From Calliopsis andreniformis (lineage: Eukaryota > Arthropoda > Insecta > Hymenoptera > Andrenidae): DNA of 64,000 bases. The stretch's first letter is position 1, and every line of letters begins with the position of its first letter. Shown here one piece after another: positions 9,571 to 21,164 of this stretch. The notes beneath the pieces are model-generated. The model saw only the letters and a list, made by a program, of their open reading frames with translations. It had not been told where the DNA came from and ran no database searches. The position numbers and the translations under genes were made by a program. Location of the stretch: assembly GCF_051401765.1 (NCBI RefSeq), contig NW_027480507.1, forward strand, positions 248,001 through 312,000, read 5' to 3'.

Positions 9571-12560
9571 CTTCAATCCTTAATCCTCAATCGTCAGTCT
9601 TCAATCCTCAATGTCCAACCCTCAATCTTCAATCCTCAATCCTCAATCCTCAATTCTCAATCCTCAATCCCCAGTCCTCAGTCCTCAAACCTCAATCCTC
9701 AAACCTTGGCCCACATCCTCAATCCTCAATCCTCAACCTTCAATCCTCAATCCTCAATCCTCAACACTCAATCATCAATCCTCAATTCTCAATACTCAAT
9801 AGAATATCCTGAATTCTCAGGATTCAATACTCAATCCTCAACACTCAACCCTCAATCCTCAATCCACAATCCTCAATCCTCAATACTCAATCTTCAATCC
9901 TCAATCCTCAGTCCTCAAACCTCAATTCTGAATCCTCAATACTCAATCTTCAATCCACAATCCTCAGTCCTCAATACTCAACTATCAGTCCTCAATTCCT
10001 CAATACTCAATCTGCAATCCTCAATCATCAATCCTCAATCCTCAATCCTCATTCTTCAATCCTCAATACCCAATCCTCAATGCTCAATCCTCAATCCTCA
10101 ATCCTAAATCCTCAATCCTCATTCTTCAATCCTCAACACCCAATCCTTAATCTTCAATCCGCAATCCTCAATCCTCAGACCTCAATCCTCAATCTTCAAT
10201 ACTCAATACTCAATCTTCAATCCTCAATCCTCAATCCTCAATCCTCAATCCTCATTCCTGATTCTTCAACACCCAATCCTCAATCTTCAATCCTCAATCC
10301 TCAATACTCAATTCTCAATCCTCAATCCTCAACCCTCAGACCTCAAACATCAATACTCAACCCTCAGTCCTCGTCCTCAATCCACAAACCTCAATCCCCG
10401 ATCTTCAATCTTCAATCATCAATATTCAATCTTCAATCCTCAATCCTCAATCCTCAATACTCAATCCTCAATCCTCAATCGTCAATCCTCAATACTCAAT
10501 CCTCAATCCTCAATGGTCAGGCTTCAATCCTCAATACCCAATCCTCAGTCTTCAATCTTCAATCCTCAATCCACAATCCTCAACCCTCAATCCTCAATGT
10601 TCAATCCTCAATACACAATCCTCAACCTTCAATCCTCAATCCTCAACCCTCAATTCTCAAACCTCAATCCTCAACCCTCAGCCCTGATCCTCAATACTCA
10701 ATCCTCAATCTTCAACCCTCAATCCTCAATCCTCAAGCCTCAATCCTCAATCCTCAATCCTCAGTCCTCAAACTTCAATCCTGAATCCTCAATCTTGAAT
10801 CCTCAATCTTCAGACTTCAGACTCCAACAATCAGATGTCAATCCTCAAACCTCAATAGAATATCATCAATTCACAGTTTTCAATACCCGATACTCAATCT
10901 GCAATCTTCAAATCTCTATTCTCAAACATCAATTCTCATCACTCAATCCTCAATCCTCAATCCTCAATCCTCAATTTTCAATCCTCAATACTCAATCTTC
11001 AATCCTCAATCCTCAAACCTCAATCCTTAATCCTCAATCGTCAGTCTTCAATCCTCAATATCCAACCCTCAATCTTCAATCCTCAATCCTCAATCCTCAA
11101 TTCCCAATCCTCAATCCCCAGTCCTCAGTCCTCAAACCTCAATCCTCAAACCTTGGCCCACATCCTCAGTCCTCAATCCTCAATCCTCAACCTTCAATCC
11201 TCAATCCTCAATCCTCAATACTCAATCAACAATCCTCAATTCTCACTACTCAATAGAATTTCCTGAATTCTCAGGATTCAATACTCAAACCTCAACACTC
11301 AACCCTCAATCCTCAGTCCACAATCCTCAATCCTCAATCTTCAATCCTCAATACTCAATCTTCAATCCTCCATCCTCAATCCTCAACCCTCAATCCTCAA
11401 TGTTCAATCCTCAGTACCCAATCCTCAGGCTTCAATCTTCAATCCTCAATCCTCAATCCTCAATCCTCAATCCTCAATACTCAATCTTCACTCCTCAATC
11501 CTCAGTCCTCAAACCTCTATTCTGAATCCTCAATCCTGAATCCTCAATCTTCAGCACTCAGTCCTCAACAATCAGTTGTCAATCCTCAATCCTCAATAGA
11601 ATATCCTCAATTCACAGTTTTCAATACTCAATACTCAATCTGCAATCTTCCGACATCTATCCACAAGCATCAATTCTCATCACGCAACCCTCATAACTCA
11701 GTCCCCAATGTTCAATCGTCAATCCTCAATTCTCAATATTCGATCCTCAATACTGTATCTTCAATCCTCAACCCTCAATCCTCAATCCTCAGTCCTCAAA
11801 CCTCAATCATCAATCCTCAATATTCAATACTCAATCCTCTATCCTCAATCCTCAATCCTCAATACTCAAGCATCAATCCTCAATTCTCAATACTCAATCC
11901 TCAATACTCAACCATCAATCCTCAATTCTCAATACTCAATAGAGTATCCTGAATCCTCATGTTTCAATACTCAATCCACAATATTCAATAATCAAATCAC
12001 AATCCTCAAACATAAATTCTCAACACTCAATCCTCAACACTCAGTCCTCCCTCTTCAATCCTCCATCCTCAACCCTCAATCCTCAAGCGTCAATCCTCAA
12101 TCCTCAATCCTCAATCTTCAATACTCAATACTCAATCTTCAATCCTCAATCCTCAATCCTCAAACCTCAATCCTCAATCCTCAATCTTCAATCCTCAATA
12201 CTCAATCTTCAATCCTCAATCCTCAATCCTCTATCCTCAATGCTCAATCCTCAATCCATAGCCCTCAACCCTCAATCTTCAACCCTCAATACTCAATCTG
12301 CAATCCTCAATCCTCAATCCTCAATCATCAATCCTCATTCTTCAATCCTCAATACCCAATCCTCAATCCTCAATCCTCAGTCATCAAACCTCAATCCTGA
12401 ATCGTCAATCCTGAATCCTCAATCTTCAGACCTCAGACCTGAACAATCAGATGTCAATCCTCAATCCTCAATAGAATATCATCAATTCACAGTTTTCAAT
12501 ACTCAATGCTCAATCTGCAATCTTCAAATTTCTATCCACAAACATCAATTCTCATCACTC
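9571..12560. repeat. Region I partial higher-order unit, copy 3
   Basis: Near 9,571 the sequence jumps from a segment equivalent to about 4,240 back to one equivalent to about 6,200. It then repeats 6,200-7,330 at shifts of 3,363, then 3,637. The change of shift comes from the 273-bp loss in copy 2 and a single inserted base near 9,996. This copy shares with copy 2 the private variants CTATTCTCAAAC (near 7,280 and 10,917) and CAACAATCC (near 7,370 and 11,227), so the two are sisters. From about 11,480 to 12,560 it follows 4,370-5,448 at a shift of exactly 7,112, which is 1,016 heptamers. Confidence 0.75.
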
Positions 12561-15500
12561 AACCCTCAAGACTCAGTCCCCAAACCTCCATCTTCAATCC
12601 TCAATTCTCAATCCTCAATTCTCAATTCTCAATTCTCAATCCTCAGTCTTCAATCCTCAATACCCAATCCTCAATCCTCAATCCTCAATCCTGAATCCTC
12701 AATCCTCAATCCTCAATTTTCAATTCTCAATACTCAATCTTCAATCCTCAATCCTCAATCCTCAATCCTCAATCCTCAATCCTCAATCGTCAGTCTTCAA
12801 TCCTCAATACTCAATCTTCAATCCTCAATCCTCAATCGTCAATCCTCAAGCCTCATTCTACAGTCCTCAATACCCAATCCTCAATCTTCAATCCTCAATC
12901 CTCAATCCCCAATCCTCAATCTTCAATCCTCAACCCTCAATCCTCAATCCTTAGTTCTCAATCTTCAATCCTGAATAATCCAACTTCAATCCTCAATCCT
13001 CAATCCTCAATCCTCAATCCTCAATCCTCAATCCTCAATCCTCAATACTCATTCTTCAATCCTCAATCCTCAATCCTCAATCCTCAATCCTCAATCCTCA
13101 ATCCTCAATCCTCATTCTACAATCCTCAGTACCCAATCCTCAATCTTCAATCCTCAATCCTCAATCCTCATTCTTCAATCCTCAACACCCAATCCTCAAT
13201 CTTCAATCCTCAATCCTCAATCCTCAGACCTCAATCCTCAATCTTCAATCCTCAATACTCAATCCTCAATCCTCAATATTCAATCCTCAATACTCAATCT
13301 TCAATCCTCAATCCTCAATCCTCAATCCTTAATCCTCAATCGTCAGTTTTCAATCCTCAATGTCCAACCCTCAATCTTCAATCCTCAATCCTCAATCCTC
13401 AATTCTCAATCCTCAATCCCCAGTCCTCAGTCCTCAAACCTCAATCCTCAAACCTTGGCCCACATCCTCAATCCTCAATCCTCAACCTTCAATCCTCAAT
13501 CCTCAATCCTCAACACTCAATCATCAATCCTCAATTCTCAATACTCAATAGAATATCCTGAATTCTCAGGATTCAATACTCAATCCTCAACACTCAACCC
13601 TCAATCCTCAATCCACAATCCTCAATCCTCAATACTCAATCTTCAATCCTCAATCCTCAGTCCTCAAACCTCAATTCTGAATCCTCAATACTCAATCTTC
13701 AATCCACAATCCTCAGTCCTCAATACTCAACTATCAGTCCTCAATTCTCAATACTCAATCTGCAATCCTCAATCATCAATCCTCAATCCTCAATCCTCAT
13801 TCTTCAATCCTCAATACCCGATCCTCAATGCTCAATCCTCAATCCTCAATCCTAAATCCTCAATCCTCATTCTTCAATCCTCAACACCCAATCCTTAATC
13901 TTCAATCCTCAATCCTCAATCCTCAGACCTCAATCCTCAATCTTCAATACTCAATACTCAATCTTCAATCCTCAATCCTCAATCCTCAATCCTCAATCCT
14001 CATTCCTGATTCTTCAACACCCAATCCTCAATCTTCAATCCTCAATCCTCAATACTCAATTCTCAATCCTCAATCCTCAACCCTCAGACCTCAAACATCA
14101 ATACTCAACCCTCAGTCCTCGTCCTCAATCCACAAACCTCAATCCCCGATCTTCAATCTTCAATCATCAATATTCAATCTTCAATCCTCAATCCTCAATC
14201 CTCAATACTCAATCCTCAATCCTCAATCGTCAATCCTCAATACTCAATCCTCAATCCTCAATGGTCAGGCTTCAATCCTCAATACCCAATCCTCAGTCTT
14301 CAATCTTCAATCCTCAATCCACAATCCTCAACCCTCAATCCTCAATGTTCAATCCTCAATACACAATCCTCAACCTTCAATCCTCAATCCTCAACCCTCA
14401 ATTCTCAAACCTCAATCCTCAACCCTCAGCCCTGATCCTCAATACTCAATCCTCAATCTTCAACCCTCAATCCTCAATCCTCAAGCCTCAATCCTCAATC
14501 CTCAATCCTCAGTCCTCAAACTTCAATCCTGAATCCTCAATCTTGAATCCTCAATCTTCAGACTTCAGACTCCAACAATCAGATGTCAATCCTCAAACCT
14601 CAATAGAATATCATCAATTCACAGTTTTCAATACCCGATACTCAATCTGCAATCTTCAAATCTCTATTCACAAACATCAATTCTCATCACTCAATCCTCA
14701 ATCCTCAATCCTCAATCCTCAATTTTCAATCCTCAATACTCAATCTTCAATCCTCAATCCTCAAACCTCAATCCTTAATCCTCAATCGTCAGTCTTCAAT
14801 CCTCAATATCCAACCCTCAATCTTCAATCCTCAATCCTCAATCCTCAATTCCCAATCCTCAATCCCCAGTCCTCAGTCCTCAAACCTCAATCCTCAAACC
14901 TTGGCCCACATCCTCAGTCCTCAATCCTCAATCCTCAACCTTCAATCCTCAATCCTCAATCCTCAATACTCAATCATCAATCCTCAATTCTCACTACTCA
15001 ATAGAATTTCCTGAATTCTCAGGATTCAATACTCAAACCTCAACACTCAACCCTCAATCCTCAGTCCACAATCCTCGATCCTCAATCTTCAATCCTCAAT
15101 ACTCAATCTTCAATCCTCCATCCTCAATCCTCAATCCTCAATCCTCAATCCTCAACCCTCAATCCTCAATGTTCAATCCTCAGTACCCAATCCTCAGTCT
15201 TCAATCTTCAATCCTCAATCCTCAATCCTCAACCCTCAATCCTCAATGTTCAATACTCAATACACAATCCTCAACCTTGAATCCTCAATCCTCAATCCTC
15301 AATACTTAACCATCAATCCTCAATCCTCAATCTTCAATCTTCAACACTCAATCTTCAATCCTCAATCCTCAATCTTCAATACTCAATACTCAATCTTCAA
15401 CCCTCAATCCTCAATACTCAATCCTCAATCCTCAATCCTCAATCCAAAATATTCAACACAGAACCCTCAGCAATCAATCCTCAATACTCAATCATCAATA

Positions 15501-15968
15501 ATCAATTCTCAATACTCAATAGAATATTCTGAATTCTCATGGTTCAATACTCAATACACAATATTCAATAATCAAATCTCAATCCTCAAACATCAATTCT
15601 CAACACTCAATCCTCAACACTCAGTCCTCTCTCTTCAATCCTCTATCCTCAATCCTCAATCCTCAAGCGTCAATCCTCAATCCTCAATCCTCAATCCTCA
15701 AGCCTCAATCCTCAATCCTCAATCCTCAGTCCTCAAACCTCAATCCTGAATCCTCAATCCTGAATCCTCAATCTTCAGACTTCAGACTTCAACAATCAGA
15801 TGTCAATCCTCAATCCTCAATAGAATATCGTCAATTCACAGTTTTCAATACCCAATACTCAATCTGCAATCTTCAAATCTCTATTCAGAAACATCAATTC
15901 TCATCACTCAATCCTCAATCCTTAATCCTCAATCCTCAATTTTCAATCCTCAATACTCAATCTTCAAA
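12561..15968. repeat. Region I higher-order unit, copy 4
   Basis: The copy is nearly identical to positions 1-3,390 at a constant shift of 12,560. Module A lies at 14,600 and 15,817, module B at 15,516, a module C hairpin at 13,555-13,572 and module D near 14,087. From about 13,306 onward it is also the left member of a 2,663-bp tandem pair whose right member starts near 15,969. A variant TTCAGAAAC near 15,885 (TTCACAAAC in copies 1 and 2) is shared only with 18,555 and marks these two as the most recent relatives. Confidence 0.8.
15516..15627. repeat. Module B: paralogous 16-heptamer block (example of about 28)
   Basis: The block begins TCAATAG like module A, then TGAATTC as unit 3, TCATGGT as unit 4, ACAATAT as unit 7 and TCAATAA as unit 8. 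TCTCTCT or TCCCTCT often follows the end. Some copies have TGAATCC and TCATGTT instead. Starts: 2,956, 4,824, 8,286, 11,936, 15,516, 18,186, 20,054, 20,978, 24,175, 25,069, 25,314, 26,110, 27,774, 32,494, 32,739, 33,535, 35,199, 40,444, 44,210, 47,407, 48,301, 48,546, 49,342, 51,013, 55,932 and 60,361, with hybrids at 59,619 and 63,440. Confidence 0.82.
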
Positions 15969-18638
15969 CCTCAATCCTCAATCCTCAATCCTTAATCCTC
16001 AATCGTCAGTTTTCAATCCTCAATGTCCAACCCTCAATCTTCAATCCTCAATCCTCAATCCTCAATTCTCAATCCTCAATCCCCAGTCCTCAGTCCTCAA
16101 ACCTCAATCCTCAAACCTTGGCCCACATCCTCAATCCTCAATCCTCAACCTTCAATCCTCAATCCTCAATCCTCAACACTCAATCATCAATCCTCAATTC
16201 TCAATACTCAATAGAATATCCTGAATTCTCAGGATTCAATACTCAATCCTCAACACTCAACCCTCAATCCTCAATCCACAATCCTCAATCCTCAATACTC
16301 AATCTTCAATCCTCAATCCTCAGTCCTCAAACCTCAATTCTGAATCCTCAATACTCAATCTTCAATCCACAATCCTCAGTCCTCAATACTCAACTATCAG
16401 TCCTCAATTCTCAATACTCAATCTGCAATCCTCAATCATCAATCCTCAATCCTCAATCCTCATTCTTCAATCCTCAATACCCGATCCTCAATGCTCAATC
16501 CTCAATCCTCAATCCTAAATCCTCAATCCTCATTCTTCAATCCTCAACACCCAATCCTTAATCTTCAATCCTCAATCCTCAATCCTCAGACCTCAATCCT
16601 CAATCTTCAATACTCAATACTCAATCTTCAATCCTCAATCCTCAATCCTCAATCCTCAATCCTCATTCCTGATTCTTCAACACCCAATCCTCAATCTTCA
16701 ATCCTCAATCCTCAATACTCAATTCTCAATCCTCAATCCTCAATCCTCAACCCTCAGACCTCAAACATCAATACTCAACCCTCAGTCCTCGTCCTCAATC
16801 CACAAACCTCAATCCCCGATCTTCAATCTTCAATCATCAATATTCAATCTTCAATCCTCAATCCTCAATCCTCAATACTCAATCCTCAATCCTCAATCGT
16901 CAATCCTCAATACTCAATCCTCAATCCTCAATGGTCAGGCTTCAATCCTCAATACCCAATCCTCAGTCTTCAATCTTCAATCCTCAATCCACAATCCTCA
17001 ACCCTCAATCCTCAATGTTCAATCCTCAATACACAATCCTCAACCTTCAATCCTCAATCCTCAACCCTCAATTCTCAAACCTCAATCCTCAACCCTCAGC
17101 CCTGATCCTCAATACTCAATCCTCAATCTTCAACCCTCAATCCTCAATCCTCAAGCCTCAATCCTCAATCCTCAATCCTCAGTCCTCAAACTTCAATCCT
17201 GAATCCTCAATCTTGAATCCTCAATCTTCAGACTTCAGACTCCAACAATCAGATGTCAATCCTCAAACCTCAATAGAATATCATCAATTCACAGTTTTCA
17301 ATACCCGATACTCAATCTGCAATCTTCAAATCTCTATTCACAAACATCAATTCTCATCACTCAATCCTCAATCCTCAATCCTCAATCCTCAATTTTCAAT
17401 CCTCAATACTCAATCTTCAATCCTCAATCCTCAAACCTCAATCCTTAATCCTCAATCGTCAGTCTTCAATCCTCAATATCCAACCCTCAATCTTCAATCC
17501 TCAATCCTCAATCCTCAATTCCCAATCCTCAATCCCCAGTCCTCAGTCCTCAAACCTCAATCCTCAAACCTTGGCCCACATCCTCAGTCCTCAATCCTCA
17601 ATCCTCAACCTTCAATCCTCAATCCTCAATCCTCAATACTCAATCATCAATCCTCAATTCTCACTACTCAATAGAATTTCCTGAATTCTCAGGATTCAAT
17701 ACTCAAACCTCAACACTCAACCCTCAATCCTCAGTCCACAATCCTCAATCCTCAATCTTCAATCCTCAATACTCAATCTTCAATCCTCCATCCTCAATCC
17801 TCAATCCTCAATCCTCAATCCTCAATGTTCAATCCTCAATGTTCAATCCTCAGTACCCAATCCTCAGTCTTCAATCTTCAATCCTCAATCCTCAATCCTC
17901 AACCCTCAATCCTCAATGTTCAATACTCAATACACAATCCTCAACCTTGAATCCTCAATCCTCAATCCTCAATACTCAACCATCAATCCTCAATCCTCAA
18001 TCTTCAATCTTCAACACTCAATCTTCAATCCGCAATCCTCAATCTTCAATACTCAATACTCAATCTTCAACCCTCAATCCTCAATACTCAATCCTCAATC
18101 CTCAATCCTCAATCCACAATATTCAACACAGAACCCTCAGCAATCAATCCTCAATACTCAATCATCAATAATCAATTCTCAATACTCAATAGAATATTCT
18201 GAATTCTCATGGTTCAATACTCAATACACAATATTCAATAATCAAATCTCAATCCTCAAACATCAATTCTCAACACTCAATCCTCAACACTCAGTCCTCT
18301 CTCTTCAATCCTCTATCCTCAATCCTCAATCCTCAAGCGTCAATCCTCAATCCTCAATCCTCAATCCTCAAGCCTCAATCCTCAATCCTCAATCCTCAGT
18401 CCTCAAACCTCAATCCTGAATCCTCAATCCTGAATCCTCAATCTTCAGACTTCAGACTTCAACAATCAGATGTCAATCCTCAATCCTCAATAGAATATCG
18501 TCAATTCACAGTTTTCAATACCCAATACTCAATCTGCAATCTTCAAATCTCTATTCAGAAACATCAATTCTCATCACTCAATCCTCAATCCTCAATCCTC
18601 AATCCTCAATTTTCAATCCTCAATACTCAATCTTCAAT
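15969..18638. repeat. Right member of the 2.66-kb tandem duplication
   Basis: This block repeats 13,306-15,968. The shift is 2,663 at first and 2,670 after about 16,740, where one extra TCAATCC unit has been gained. The pair shares CGTCAGTTTTC (near 13,342 and 16,005), where copy 1 has CGTCAGTCTTC, and also shares the TTCAGAAAC variant. The junction near 15,960-15,990 is not clean: about two heptamers have been shuffled or lost there. Landmarks are the module C hairpin near 16,218, module A at 17,270 and 18,487, and module B at 18,186. Confidence 0.8.
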
Positions 18639-20240
18639 CCTCAGTCCTCAAACCTCAATCCTTACTCCTCAATCGTCAGTCTTCAATCCTCAATATCCAA
18701 CCCTCAATCTTCAATCCTCAATCCTCAATCCTCAATTCTCAATCCTCAATTCCCAGTCCTCAGTCCTCAAACCTCAATCCTCAAACCTTAGCCCACATCC
18801 TCAATCCTCAATCCTCAATCCTCAAACTTCAATCCTCAATACTCAATCTTCAATCCTCAATCCTCAGTCCTCAAACCTCAATTCTGAACCCTCAATCTTC
18901 AGACCTCAGACCTCAACAATAAGATGTCAATCCTGAATCCTTAATAGAATATCATCAATTCACAGTCTTCAATACCGAATACTCAATCTGCAATCTTCAA
19001 ATATCTATTCACAAACATCAATTCTCATCACTCAACCCTCAACACTCAGTCCCCAATCCTCAATCTTCAATCCTCAATCCTCAATACTCAATCCTCAATC
19101 CTCAATCTTCAATACTCAATACTCAATCTTCAATCCTCAATCCTCAATCCTCAAACCTCAATCCTCAATCCTCAATCTTCAATCCTCAATACTCAATCTT
19201 CAATCCTCAATCCTCAATCCTCTATCCTCAATGCTCAATCCTCAATCCATAGTCCTCAACCCTCAATCTTCAACCCTCAATACTCAATCTGCAATCCTCA
19301 ATCCTCAATCCTCAATCATCAATCCTCATTCTTCAATCCTCAATACCCAATCCTCAATCCTCAATCCTCAGTCATCAAACCTCAATCCTGAATCGTCAAT
19401 CCTGAATCCTCAATCTTCAGACCTCAGACCTGAACAATCAGATGTCAATCCTCAATCCCCAATCCTCAATCTTCAATACTCAACCCTCAATCCTCAATCC
19501 TTAGTTCTCAATCTTCAATCCTCACTAATCCAACTTCAATCCTCAATCCTCAATCCTCAATCCTCAATCCTCAATCCTCAATCCTCAATCCTCAATACTC
19601 AATCTTCACTCCTCAATCCTCAGTCCTCAAACCTCTATTCTGAATCCTCAATCCTGAATCCTCAATCTTCAGCACTCAGTCCTCAACAATCAGTTGTCAA
19701 TCCTCAATCCTCAATAGAATATCCTCAATTCACAGTTTTCAATACTCAATACTCAATCTGCAATCTTCCGACATCTATCCACAAGCATCAATTCTCATCA
19801 CGCAACCCTCATAACTCAGTCCCCAATGTTCAATCGTCAATCCTCAATTCTCAATATTCGATCCTCAATACTGTATCTTCAATCCTCAACCCTCAATCCT
19901 CAATCCTCAGTCCTCAAACCTCAATCATCAATCCTCAATATTCAATACTCAATCCTCTATCCTCAATCCTCAATCCTCAATACTCAAGCATCAATCCTCA
20001 ATTCTCAATACGCAATCCTCAATACTCAATCATCAATCCTCAATTCTCAATACTCAATAGAATATCCTGAATCCTCATGTTTCAATACTCAATCCACAAT
20101 ATTCAATAATCAAATCTCAATCCTCAAACATAAATTCTCAACACTCAATCCTCAACACTCAGTCCTCCCTCTTCAATCCTCCATCCTCAACCCTCAATCC
20201 TCAAGCGTCAATCCTCAATCCTCAATCCTCAATCCTCAAT
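18639..20240. repeat. Region I terminal segment
   Basis: The segment follows copy 1 (about 3,409-5,010) at a shift of 15,230. It carries module A at 18,941 (the variant starting TTAATAG) and at 19,711 (the landmark type), then module B at 20,054. Its last 924 bp are the left member of a short tandem pair that continues into Region II. Confidence 0.8.
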
Positions 20241-21164
20241 CCTCAATCCTCATTCTTCAATCCTCAATACCCAATCCTCAATCCTCAATCCTCAGTCATC
20301 AAACCTCAATCCTGAATCGTCAATCCTGAATCCTCAATCTTCAGACCTCAGACCTGAACAATCAGATGTCAATCCTCAATCCCCAATCCTCAATCTTCAA
20401 TACTCAACCCTCAATCCTCAATCCTTAGTTCTCAATCTTCAATCCTCAATAGTCCAACTTCAATCCTCAATCCTCAATCCTCAATCCTCAATCCTCAATC
20501 CTCAATCCTCAATCCTCAATACTCAATCTTCACTCCTCAATCCTCAGTCCTCAAACCTCTATTCTGAATCCTCAATCCTGAATCCTCAATCTTCAGCACT
20601 CAGTCCTCAACAATCAGTTGTCAATCCTCAATCCTCAATAGAATATCCTCAATTCACAGTTTTCAATACTCAATACTCAATCTGCAATCTTCCGACATCT
20701 ATCCACAAGCATCAATTCTCATCACGCAACCCTCATAACTCAGTCCCCAATGTTCAATCGTCAATCCTCAATTCTCAATATTCGATCCTCAATACTGTAT
20801 CTTCAATCCTCAACCCTCAATCCTCAATCCTCAGTCCTCAAACCTCAATCATCAATCCTCAATATTCAATACTCAATCCTCTATCCTCAATCCTCAATCC
20901 TCAATACTCAAGCATCAATCCTCAATTCTCAATACTCAATCCTCAATACTCAACCATCAATCCTCAATTCTCAATACTCAATAGAATATCCTGAATCCTC
21001 ATGTTTCAATACTCAATCCACAATATTCAATAATCAAATCTCAATCCTCAAACATAAATTCTCAACACTCAATCCTCAACACTCAGTCCTCCCTCTTCAA
21101 TCCTCCATCCTCAACCCTCAATCCTCAAGCGTCAATCCTCAATCCTCAATCCTCAACCGTCAAT
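19317..21164. repeat. Tandem pair of 924 bp (132 heptamers each)
   Basis: Positions 19,317-20,240 and about 20,241-21,164 match at a constant shift of 924, exactly 132 seven-base units. For example, GATGTC lies at 19,441 and 20,365, module A at 19,711 and 20,635, and module B at 20,054 and 20,978. The pair bridges Region I and Region II. The left member continues from Region I sequence, and the right member starts the unit that is later repeated through Region II. Confidence 0.8.
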
